Below are positions 17,300 through 24,002 of a stretch of DNA of 33,502 nucleotides, in pieces. The notes below the pieces were generated by a model. That model saw only the letters and a list, made by a program, of their open reading frames with translations, made no database searches and was not told the DNA's origin. Within the stretch, counting starts at the first letter, position 1. Each line of letters opens with the position of its first letter. Source of the DNA: Clostridiaceae bacterium. GTDB taxonomy: Bacteria; Bacillota; Clostridia; DSM-8532. Location of the stretch: positions 1-33,502 of the forward strand of contig JAAYFU010000010.1 of assembly GCA_012728095.1 (NCBI GenBank), read 5' to 3'. A program made the position numbers and the translations under genes.

Positions 17300-17704
17300 G
17301 TGAAACTGATTGACGGTAAGAGTGTCCTGTTGGGGTTAGGTCTCGGAATTATGCTCACTTCACTGTTAGGTATAATTTTTTTTGCAGGGTATAAACCCCG
17401 GTTAAGCGATGCGGAAATAATAAGCCATGCACGCAGGCTGGGAATGGTTGACCGCTACGAATCCGGCGGTGATATAAGGCGAAAAGAAGACGGAAGCCTG
17501 GTTTTCACAATTCATGAGAATGAAAGTTTTACTGATGTCTCAAGAAAGCTTTATGAAGCCGGCATAATAGAAAGCTCCATAGAATTTGAAATAATGATAA
17601 AGAAAGAAAAACTTGAAAATTCCATTAAGCCCGGCGAATATAATATCAGTTTTAATGATGACACCAGGGAAATCATAGAAAAAATCACAGATGGTAAAGA
17701 ATAG
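17300..17704 (+). CDS. small membrane protein with MltG/YceG-like N-terminal domain, catalytic domain absent
   Basis: 134 residues from a GTG at 17300; GGGAAGG lies at the end of the preceding gene, so translation is coupled. A membrane segment at about 8-30 (VLLGLGLGIMLTSLLGIIFFAGY) precedes an extracellular domain that resembles the LysM-like part of MltG/YceG (FTIHENESFTDVSRKLYEAG; IKPGEYNISF). The lytic transglycosylase domain found in full MltG (about 340 residues) is missing, so no cell-wall cutting is expected. It is the last gene of the flagellar cluster. Confidence 0.75.
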   Translation: MKLIDGKSVLLGLGLGIMLTSLLGIIFFAGYKPRLSDAEIISHARRLGMVDRYESGGDIRRKEDGSLVFTIHENESFTDVSRKLYEAGIIESSIEFEIMIKKEKLENSIKPGEYNISFNDDTREIIEKITDGKE

Positions 17705-17719
17705 TATATTGATCAGGAT

Positions 17720-17761
17720 AACGGCTTATACATACTAGAAACGAATAATCAAACAGCCGTT
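17720..17761 (+). terminator. weak possible terminator after the flagellar cluster
   Basis: The inverted repeat AACGGCT (17720-17726) / AGCCGTT (17755-17761) has a 28-base loop and is followed by T-rich sequence (TTATATTTATATG, then a T7 run). The loop is long, so the call is weak. Confidence 0.35.
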
Positions 17762-17867
17762 TATATTTATATGTTTATTTTTTTCCTTTTTCGTAAAACT
17801 GTTTTCATTTTCTCTTATTATCTTTAATAGAATCAAATGTTATAATTGTTTATAACGGGAGCATCTT

Positions 17868-17948
17868 ATGCAAGACAGTATTACCGTTTGCAATAACCAT
17901 ATTCTGAATGGTGTTCGTATCCATCATCATGTTTCATATGACATTTAA
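17868..17948 (+). CDS. possible 26-residue leader-like ORF upstream of lpdA
   Basis: ATG at 17868 with CGGGAG 7-12 bases upstream and TAA at 17946-17948. The peptide is MQDSITVCNNHILNGVRIHH plus six residues. A TATAAT hexamer sits at 17841-17846 but has no good -35. It has three consecutive His codons. It may be a chance ORF. The rest of 17705-18004 holds no other gene. Confidence 0.2.
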   Translation: MQDSITVCNNHILNGVRIHHHVSYDI

Positions 17949-18004
17949 AATGCATCGGCGAAAACTTCTGTCCTGTTTGGAAGATAAGTAAGGAGGATCA
18001 ATAA

Positions 18005-19369
18005 ATGGTTTTTGACCTTATTGTAATAGGCGGAGGACCTGCTGGTTATTTAGCCGCTGAACGGGCCGGACAGGCCGGATTAAATGTGGTTTGTTTTGAA
18101 AAAAACAGCATTGGCGGCGTTTGCCTGAATGAAGGCTGTATACCCACCAAAACCATGCTTTACAGCGCGAAGCTGTTTGACGGAGCGATAAACGGAGAAA
18201 AATACGGTATTACATCGACGGGTATTTCTATAGATCACGGCAAGGTTCTGGCAAGAAAAAACAAGGTTGTTAAGATGCTTGCAAGCGGTGTAAAAGCTTC
18301 TTTGAAATCCAGTAATGTAACCCTGGTAGAAGCTGAAGCCATAATAACCGGAAAAAATGGTCAGTATTACTTGGTTACTGCCAACGGTACCGTCTATACA
18401 GGAAGGAGGATTCTCATTGCGACCGGTTCAAGCCCGATTGTTCCGCCTATCCCGGGTCTGGCCGAAGGAATGGCGTCGGGCTTTGTAATGACAAACAGAG
18501 AAGCCTTAAACATAGCTGAACCTCCGGGAAAACTTGTAGTAATCGGCGGTGGCGTTATAGGCCTTGAGATGGCCTCATATTATAAAAGCATAGGTACTGA
18601 TGTGACAGTCATAGAAATGCTTGACCACATTGGCGGTGAAAATGATATTGATCTGGTGAGGATTTTACAGAAAAACTACGAAAAAAAGGGCATTAAGTTT
18701 CATCTGAATTCCAAAGTCACGGAGATAGGCGAGAATGAAGTTATATTTGAAAAAGACGGCCAAATTCAAAGAATTCCGGCAGACAGGGTCTTGCTGTCAG
18801 TCGGACGCAGACCCAATATATCGGGCATAGGCCTGGAAAATATAAGTATCCTCATTGAAAAGGGAGCAGTTGTAACCGATGAAAGAATGCAAACCAACCA
18901 GCCGGAAGTATATGCGGCAGGAGATGTTAACGGAAAATCAATGTTTGCCCATACCGCATACAGGGAGGCTGAGGTTGCGGTAAACAACATGTTTGGCAAA
19001 ATAGATACCATGCGTTACAACGCAATTCCTTCGGTTATATATACCAATCCGGAACTGGCGTCTGTCGGCGAGACCGAAGCTACCGCCAGGGCAAAAGGAA
19101 TGGATATAGACACGGTAATGATTTCAATGCGCTACTCAGGCCGGTACCTGGCAGAAAACGAAGGGGGAGACGGTATAGCCAAGCTGGTTTTGGACAGAGA
19201 GAAAAAAAACATTATAGGAGCTCAGGTTCTGGCCAATTATTCCTCTGAGTTTATAGTGGCTTGCGGCACATTTATTGAACTTGGTCTGACCGCTGATGAG
19301 ATTAAAAAGATAGTATTTCCGCATCCTACCGTCAGTGAGATTATCAGGGAAGCCGTTTTTCATTTTTAA
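18005..19369 (+). CDS. lpdA: dihydrolipoyl dehydrogenase (E3)
   Basis: 454 residues. A flavoprotein disulfide reductase that reoxidises dihydrolipoyl groups with NAD+. FAD motif IVIGGGPAGYLAAERA at the N-terminus, redox-active Cys40/Cys45 in GGVCLNEGCIPTK, NAD motif VIGGGVIGLEMASYYKSIG, second FAD motif QPEVYAAGDV, and the catalytic pair His440/Glu445 (FPHPTVSEII) at the C-terminus. AAGGAGG is 7-13 bases upstream. No lipoyl domain is fused and no pyruvate dehydrogenase, branched-chain or glycine-cleavage gene is beside it, so its partner complex is unknown from this window. Confidence 0.94.
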   Translation: MVFDLIVIGGGPAGYLAAERAGQAGLNVVCFEKNSIGGVCLNEGCIPTKTMLYSAKLFDGAINGEKYGITSTGISIDHGKVLARKNKVVKMLASGVKASLKSSNVTLVEAEAIITGKNGQYYLVTANGTVYTGRRILIATGSSPIVPPIPGLAEGMASGFVMTNREALNIAEPPGKLVVIGGGVIGLEMASYYKSIGTDVTVIEMLDHIGGENDIDLVRILQKNYEKKGIKFHLNSKVTEIGENEVIFEKDGQIQRIPADRVLLSVGRRPNISGIGLENISILIEKGAVVTDERMQTNQPEVYAAGDVNGKSMFAHTAYREAEVAVNNMFGKIDTMRYNAIPSVIYTNPELASVGETEATARAKGMDIDTVMISMRYSGRYLAENEGGDGIAKLVLDREKKNIIGAQVLANYSSEFIVACGTFIELGLTADEIKKIVFPHPTVSEIIREAVFHF

Positions 19370-19463
19370 CCATCAGTCATACTCTGTCAAATAAATATGT
19401 AATTGCATTGGGAGATTAGTGCTTTATTACCTTTCAGAAACAGCGTATTATGAAAAGCAATAC

Positions 19464-19492
19464 TTGATTTTATGCAAACCCTGTGCTAATAT
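19464..19492 (+). promoter_or_regulatory. sigma-A promoter of tRNA-Leu
   Basis: TTGATT (19464-19469), 17 bases, TAATAT (19487-19492). The expected start is only a few bases before the tRNA. Confidence 0.6.
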
Positions 19493-19505
19493 AATAAAGC
19501 ACTGT

Positions 19506-19592
19506 GCCGAAGTGGCGGAATTGGCAGACGCACTTGACTCAAAATCAAGCGGTAGCAATACCGTGCCGGTTCGAGTCCGGCCTTCGGCACCA
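19506..19592 (+). tRNA. tRNA-Leu(CAA)
   Basis: 87 bases including encoded CCA. Acceptor GCCGAAG pairs with CTTCGGC. The anticodon stem CTTGA/TCAAG encloses loop CTCAAAA, giving anticodon CAA (reads UUG). A long variable arm and the T loop GGTTCGAGTCC are present, as expected for a class II leucine tRNA. Confidence 0.97.
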
Positions 19593-19593
19593 G

Positions 19594-19647
19594 GTTAACA
19601 AGGGCCGCAAGAATCGCCGACGCGATTTTTGGGGCTTATTTGTTAAC
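19594..19647 (+). terminator. terminator after tRNA-Leu
   Basis: Hairpin AATCGC/GCGATT (19612-19627, 4-base loop) followed by TTT. It is flanked by an outer inverted repeat GTTAACAA (19594-19601) / TTGTTAAC (19640-19647). Confidence 0.6.
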
Positions 19648-19916
19648 AACGGGAATTGAATGAGGACTTCCGTATTCTTTGCATTTCAACCGAAGGCGAT
19701 ACTTATCTTGTTGGTAATCGCCGAATCGTATGGGGTGGAGAACGTCCAGGTCTCTAGTTATCAAGCTTATTTATCATCCTTATTGGCCAATTCCATCCAG
19801 ACCCGTTTCCACGATTTCCTTGCCATAGGCAGTTACAGCAATTTTCTCGGCAGTCATCATCATGATAATATTTATCTTTTATCGAAAATAATATATCGAA
19901 ATACAATAAAAAATAA
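19648..19916. other. about 270 bases without a supported gene
   Basis: There is an 86-codon plus-strand frame (19660-19920) with low-complexity, uncertain content. Shorter open stretches exist in other frames on both strands (for example a plus frame from TTG 19656 reading LNEDFRILCISTEGDTYLVG). None matches a family I know, and the region may be gene remnants. Confidence 0.4.
19880..19903 (+). promoter_or_regulatory. direct repeat TATCGAAAATA / TATCGAAATA, possible operator
   Basis: Two near-identical copies begin at 19880 and 19894, 14 bases apart, just upstream of the -35 box of the DUF2975 promoter. The cassette encodes its own small HTH protein, a candidate ligand. Confidence 0.3.
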
Positions 19917-19945
19917 TTGACATTCAATAATAACCATGGTATATT
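19917..19945 (+). promoter_or_regulatory. sigma-A promoter of the DUF2975 cassette
   Basis: TTGACA (19917-19922), a 17-base spacer, TATATT (19940-19945). It is a near-consensus promoter that gives a leader of roughly 25 bases. Confidence 0.75.
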
Positions 19946-19977
19946 TTACCCATAGAAAATCACAGGAGGATTCTTCT

Positions 19978-20433
19978 ATGGATTGGAATAAGGATAAGAG
20001 TATTCTTTTATCTCAGGTTTGTGTTGTAATTTTTGCAACTTTGCTTGCAGCTGCCGATATTGGGGCCTATTGGCTGGTAACATGGTTTATGGAGGTTTCA
20101 CGTACTTTAAGTGGTTTGAAAGACGGTTATTTATTAATTGCCAGCCTGTATTCATGCAGTATTTTTGCCTGGATTTTGCTTGTGAACCTCTGGAGACTTT
20201 TAGGCAATATCCGGAGAGACAAGGTTTTTGATCCCACCAGCGTAAAATATCTGCGTATAACATCCTGGTGCTGTGCCGGAGCTTGTTTTATTTGTTTCTT
20301 AAGTACAATCTACTACATCCCGTTTATTCTAATCTCTGTCGCTGCCGGTTTTATGGCACTGATAGTTCGTATTGTCAAAAACGTTTTTGAGCAGGCCATA
20401 TCAATGAAAGTTGAGCTTGACCTGACAGTTTGA
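19978..20433 (+). CDS. DUF2975-like four-helix membrane protein
   Basis: 151 residues from the ATG at 19978, with AGGAGG 7-12 bases upstream; an in-frame ATG at 19936 overlaps the -10 box and is rejected. Four hydrophobic segments are visible at about 9-35, 45-70, 88-110 and 112-130, with the connecting motif NLWRLLGNIRRDKVFDPTSV resembling the DUF2975 family. Genes of this family are commonly paired with a tiny YozG-type regulator, as seen here in the next gene. Function is unknown. Confidence 0.8.
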   Translation: MDWNKDKSILLSQVCVVIFATLLAAADIGAYWLVTWFMEVSRTLSGLKDGYLLIASLYSCSIFAWILLVNLWRLLGNIRRDKVFDPTSVKYLRITSWCCAGACFICFLSTIYYIPFILISVAAGFMALIVRIVKNVFEQAISMKVELDLTV

Positions 20434-20444
20434 GGAGGAGTTGG

Positions 20445-20663
20445 ATGGGGATCATAGTTAATATTGATGTAATGATGGCCAAAAGAAAAATATCAGCCGG
20501 CGAGCTTGCGGAACGTATCGGGATAACGCCTGCCAATCTTTCAATACTAAAGAACAATAAAGCAAAAGCAATACGGTTTTCTACACTGTCAGCCCTGTGC
20601 CGTGAGCTTAAATGTCAGCCGGGAGATATTTTGGAATACAGAGAGGATAATGACTCTGAATAA
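20445..20663 (+). CDS. YozG-type Cro/C1 helix-turn-helix regulator
   Basis: 72 residues from the ATG at 20445, with AGGAGGAG just upstream; an earlier TTG at 20430 is inside that site. The whole protein is one HTH domain: KISAGELAERIGITPANLSI is the helix-turn-helix, followed by the family ending CRELKCQPGDILEY. It begins 11 bases after the DUF2975 gene and probably regulates this cassette. Confidence 0.88.
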   Translation: MGIIVNIDVMMAKRKISAGELAERIGITPANLSILKNNKAKAIRFSTLSALCRELKCQPGDILEYREDNDSE

Positions 20664-20704
20664 TTTCTAAAAGTATATTTTTGTATGACAGGGAGGATCA
20701 GAAT

Positions 20705-22009
20705 ATGGATTTCATGTCCGGTAACCCCAATAAAAGCCCGCAGCAAATCGAAGTTCCTCAGTTGTATGAAAAACCCTTTGAGCCTTCAAAAATTGAAAAA
20801 ATAGCAATGCTGTTAAGCTATCCCGTTGCTCTTCTTTATACATATATACTTTTGCCCTCTTACAGTGACGGAAGCCGATATGTAATAACAGCGGTTTTTA
20901 CAGCTCTGTTCTGTGCTTCGGTAGAATTGTTTTATCATAAACAGAAAGCGACGAGAGAAAGTTTTATATGGCTTGGAAGCATAGCGGTAATATTAGCTTC
21001 AATGCTATTAGGAAGAAATCAGGTTTGGGGGGATGGGCTTGCTATATTCTTCATACATTGTTATGCCGTCTATTGGCTGATGTCAAGGTCAGGAAGGCTT
21101 ATGGATAAAGTGAGCGGGCCATTTGCCCCTTTGGATATAATAAATGGTTATTTTGTATTTCCCTTTAAACATTTTTTCCTTAGAATCAAAGTATTATGGA
21201 TGACTGTAACTTCCGGAATGAAAAAAAGAGAAAACAGGGAATCAAAAATAGGCGCATGGGTCGCCGTTGCTGTGGGGATCGTTCTGTTCTGTATAGCCGG
21301 CAGTTTACTTGCTTCGGCTGACGAAACCTTTAACAGGATAATAGGAAATCTATTAAAGTACTTTGATATCAAATTATTCAGTGAAATTATAATAAGATTC
21401 ATTGTAAGCATTCCGGTGGGCGCATATCTTTATGGCCTGATAATCGGAACAGGCAGGGAAGATACTTCTGCTCTCAGAAAGAAAAAAGACTTGATTTTAC
21501 AAAGAATCAATCAACTCAGAAAAGTGCCTGTAAAGGTATGGACTTTTATAATGACCGGATTTTGCGCTATGTATCTGTTATTCTTTTTCATACAGGGCTC
21601 CTATTTATTCGGAGCGTTTACGCGAACTTTGCCAGAGGGATTTACTGTCGCGCAATATGCCAGACAGGGATTTTTTGAACTGTGCAAGATAATGGCATTG
21701 AATTTTCTTTTGCTGTGGATTGTGATAAAAAGCAGCAAAGAAGATATTCGCAATAATCGTATCGGTATGGTGATGTGTTCAATAATCCTTATTGAAAGCA
21801 TTCTGTTTTCTGTAACGGCTTTTTCCAAGCTGATACTGTACATTTCCTGTTTTGGTTTTACCCCCCGGAGGATTCAAAGCAGCTGGCTAGTATTCGTATT
21901 GTTTTGCGGAAGCGTTCTGGCGGTTTATTCCTTATGGACAAGAAAAAAGTCTTTCAGGATATGGGTCTTTATAAGCGGTATTTCGCTTGCCCTGACACAT
22001 TTGTACTAA
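20705..22009 (+). CDS. DUF4153/DUF4173 polytopic membrane protein
   Basis: 434 residues from the ATG at 20705, with GGGAGGA 7 bases upstream; the TTG at 20681 has no site. After a short soluble head (about 1-35), around ten to twelve membrane helices run to the C-terminus. The motif FTVAQYARQGFFELCKIMAL is characteristic of the DUF4173/DUF4153 family. It lies 41 bases after the HTH gene, so DUF2975, HTH and DUF4153 probably form one cassette. No enzymatic motif is visible and the role is unknown. Confidence 0.82.
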   Translation: MDFMSGNPNKSPQQIEVPQLYEKPFEPSKIEKIAMLLSYPVALLYTYILLPSYSDGSRYVITAVFTALFCASVELFYHKQKATRESFIWLGSIAVILASMLLGRNQVWGDGLAIFFIHCYAVYWLMSRSGRLMDKVSGPFAPLDIINGYFVFPFKHFFLRIKVLWMTVTSGMKKRENRESKIGAWVAVAVGIVLFCIAGSLLASADETFNRIIGNLLKYFDIKLFSEIIIRFIVSIPVGAYLYGLIIGTGREDTSALRKKKDLILQRINQLRKVPVKVWTFIMTGFCAMYLLFFFIQGSYLFGAFTRTLPEGFTVAQYARQGFFELCKIMALNFLLLWIVIKSSKEDIRNNRIGMVMCSIILIESILFSVTAFSKLILYISCFGFTPRRIQSSWLVFVLFCGSVLAVYSLWTRKKSFRIWVFISGISLALTHLY

Positions 22010-22100
22010 TACGACTTTATCTGATTTATAATATAAACCGGCGATCCTTACGGCATAGAAAAAAGCGGTGATATATGTTACTAATCATAAATTGTAATCA

Positions 22101-22147
22101 TATAATGAGCGGTATAATAATCTTCAATTATTATGCCGCTCATTATA
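22101..22147 (+). terminator. long inverted repeat, likely terminator of the DUF4153 cassette
   Basis: Arms 22101-22120 and 22128-22147 pair over 20 bp with one G-T pair, around the loop TCTTCAA. The stem is unusually long and the trailing sequence (TTCATTTTATAAT) is only moderately T-rich. Confidence 0.5.
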
Positions 22148-22268
22148 TTCATTTTATAATATAAGGCAATAACTTCCGCAGTCCTGTTTAATTATAAATT
22201 TATGTAGCATAATTACTAATAATCTTTTACGGGCTAATAAAAATTTGTGAATAAGTACTAAATTATTA

Positions 22269-22297
22269 TTGATTTTCGTAAAAGTGCATGTTAAAAT
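22269..22297 (+). promoter_or_regulatory. sigma-A promoter of the tct operon
   Basis: TTGATT (22269-22274), 17 bases, TAAAAT (22292-22297). The expected start, near 22304, falls directly before the palindrome at 22308. Confidence 0.65.
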
Positions 22298-22307
22298 GAA
22301 TTATATC

Positions 22308-22322
22308 GTATGTCAGACATAC
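22308..22322 (+). promoter_or_regulatory. palindromic operator, probably for the FadR-type regulator
   Basis: GTATGT-CAG-ACATAC is a perfect inverted repeat with a 3-base centre, placed about +4 to +18 of the predicted transcript. Its GTA/TAC outer bases resemble FadR-subfamily GntR sites. The cluster encodes such a regulator at 27780. A bound regulator there would block the promoter. Confidence 0.5.
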
Positions 22323-22428
22323 AACATACACAGTTCATGATACAGTGTATGGTCTCAACTTTGCCGACATCTTAGTCAAAAGGCATCAATCAAACTGAAT
22401 AATTTTTTATGTAATAAGGAGGAATACC

Positions 22429-23390
22429 ATGAAAAAGACTCTGGTACTTATTGTGGCAATTGTTCTTTGTTTCTCTTTCATGACAGCTTGTGGGAATAAG
22501 AGCGGAAAATACCCGACTCAATCTATTGAGCTGGTAATCCCCGCAAGTCCGGGTGGCGGGAGCGACATTATGGGTCGTCTTCTGGTGGAGATCATCCAAG
22601 AAAAAAACTGTGTCCTCAGCCTGTGGTCGCAGTGAATAAACCGGGCGGAGGCGGCAGCGCAGGGCAGGCATATGTCAACTCCAAGAAAGATCCCAACCAC
22701 ACGATTTTTACCATCAACGATGCTCACACTATTGCCGCAACAGTGTCTAATACAAGACCGGAAGGCAATTTCACTCCCATAGCCATGTTGGCTGCAGATC
22801 AGGTGTTGTTCGTAACCAGCAAGGATTCTGAATACCAAACGATGGATCAGGCTATTGAGGCCATAAAAGCTAATCCCAACGGTCTTTCAGTTGGTGTTGC
22901 AGACCAGTTGGACAAAATATGCGTGTATGATATCAATAATTCCTATGGGGTACAGTTCAAAGATGTATATTTTGACAGTGCAGGCGAAATTGCCACGGCA
23001 TTGATGGGCGGACATGTTAATTTCGGAATGTTTAATCCCAGTGAATGTGCCGCGCTGGTAGAATCAGGCGATTTGAAAGCTCTTGCAATATTCGCTACTG
23101 AAAGAAATCCGGCTCCTTTTGATGATGTTCCGACATTTACGGAAATGGGCCATGGTGATCTTGTATTCGCTATGACAAGAGGTATTTTAGGACCCGCAGG
23201 CATGAGCAGGGAAGCTCAGCTTTTCTGGAGCGATGTATTTAAGGTTGTATGTGAATCGGATGAATGGAAAGAATATCTTAATACCGGTGGTTTAACACCT
23301 TCATACATGGACTGCGATACATATGCCAAATATTATGAGGAAAATGAAAAAATGCTGATTGAAAAGGCTAAAGCACTTGGAGATATTTAA
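22429..23390 (+). pseudogene. tctC: tripartite tricarboxylate transporter substrate-binding lipoprotein TctC, frame broken at an A7 run
   Basis: Two frames together give one complete TctC of about 320 residues. Frame one (from the ATG at 22429, with AAGGAGG upstream) has a lipoprotein signal with Cys21 (SFMTAC) and the start of the binding domain (SIELVIPASPGGGSDIMGRL). It stops at 22633-22635. The rest (PQPVVAVNKPGGGGSAGQAY through the C-terminus at 23390) is one frame back. The frames meet at seven As (22601-22607). A single extra A, or a -1 ribosomal slip at A_AAA_AAC (22602-22608), restores the protein exactly. TctC captures a carboxylate outside the membrane for TctA/TctB. It may be a pseudogene, an assembly error or a slippage gene. 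Confidence 0.85.
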
Positions 23391-23399
23391 TGACAAACC

Positions 23400-23423
23400 G
23401 GGCGGCCTGAAACGCGGCCGCCC
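23400..23423 (+). promoter_or_regulatory. GC-rich intercistronic hairpin between tctC and tctB
   Basis: GGGCGGCC (23400-23407) pairs with GGCCGCCC (23416-23423) around an 8-base loop, 9 bases after the tctC stop. There is no T-run, so it more likely protects the tctC mRNA or limits read-through than terminates fully. Confidence 0.55.
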
Positions 23424-23440
23424 TCTTGTGAGGTGATGAC

Positions 23441-23989
23441 ATGATATCTGAAATCATTTTTGCCGGTTTTATTATTGTCATCTCTGTTATATGGATGATA
23501 ATAGGCATATTCCAGTTGGGTTTTTGGGATCCAAGTGCTGCGGCAGGCTCAGGTTTTATACCGACAGTTTTTGCCGCGATTACATTAGTTTCATCCATCT
23601 TGGTGATTATATCGAACCTTAAGCAGAAAAAAACTTCCAATAACAATAATAAGAAAGATGACATAGAAACTGAAGAAAATGCTGAAGGACAAGCGCTTCC
23701 GGAAGTTGCCGAGAATACAGCCGCTGGAAAAGAGGTTTCCAAAAATTCATGGAAGGAAAAACTCAAACCGATTATTCCTGTCGCATATTGTATTTTCGGT
23801 ATCTTCTGCCTGGAATTATTCGGCCTGGTAATTACAACATTTACTATCACGTTTGGTTGGTTATTGTTTGTAAGCCGTACCGAATGGAAGAAGAGTCTCA
23901 TGATATCTGCCATATTCACGCTTGTAATTTACATCATATTTGAACTGTGGCTCGAGGTTCCTTTCCCCGGCGACATAATAAGACTATAA
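23441..23989 (+). CDS. tctB: tripartite tricarboxylate transporter small membrane subunit TctB
   Basis: 182 residues, four predicted membrane helices (about 4-25, 38-60, 107-140 split into two, and 150-170), with the family end WLEVPFPGDI. A charged, Glu/Lys/Asn-rich insert at about 64-105 separates the helix pairs and makes it a little longer than common TctB proteins. GAGGTGAT precedes the ATG. It appears intact, unlike tctC and tctA on either side. Confidence 0.82.
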   Translation: MISEIIFAGFIIVISVIWMIIGIFQLGFWDPSAAAGSGFIPTVFAAITLVSSILVIISNLKQKKTSNNNNKKDDIETEENAEGQALPEVAENTAAGKEVSKNSWKEKLKPIIPVAYCIFGIFCLELFGLVITTFTITFGWLLFVSRTEWKKSLMISAIFTLVIYIIFELWLEVPFPGDIIRL

Positions 23990-24002
23990 GGAGGGGTATA
24001 TT

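Larger units (their letters stand above)
22010..22428. other. 420-base intergenic region upstream of tctC
   Basis: No gene. It contains the long inverted repeat at 22101-22147, the tctC promoter at 22269-22297 and the palindrome at 22308-22322. The rest is AT-rich without visible structure. Confidence 0.6.

Noticed and set aside
19660-19920. An 86-residue plus-strand ORF after tRNA-Leu
   Set aside because: Low-complexity composition, no family resemblance and only a weak GGGA before the ATG; other frames here look equally good or better, so nothing is called.
22623-23390. A separate 255-residue binding protein starting MVAVNKPGG
   Set aside because: It lacks a signal peptide and is the second part of frame-broken TctC.
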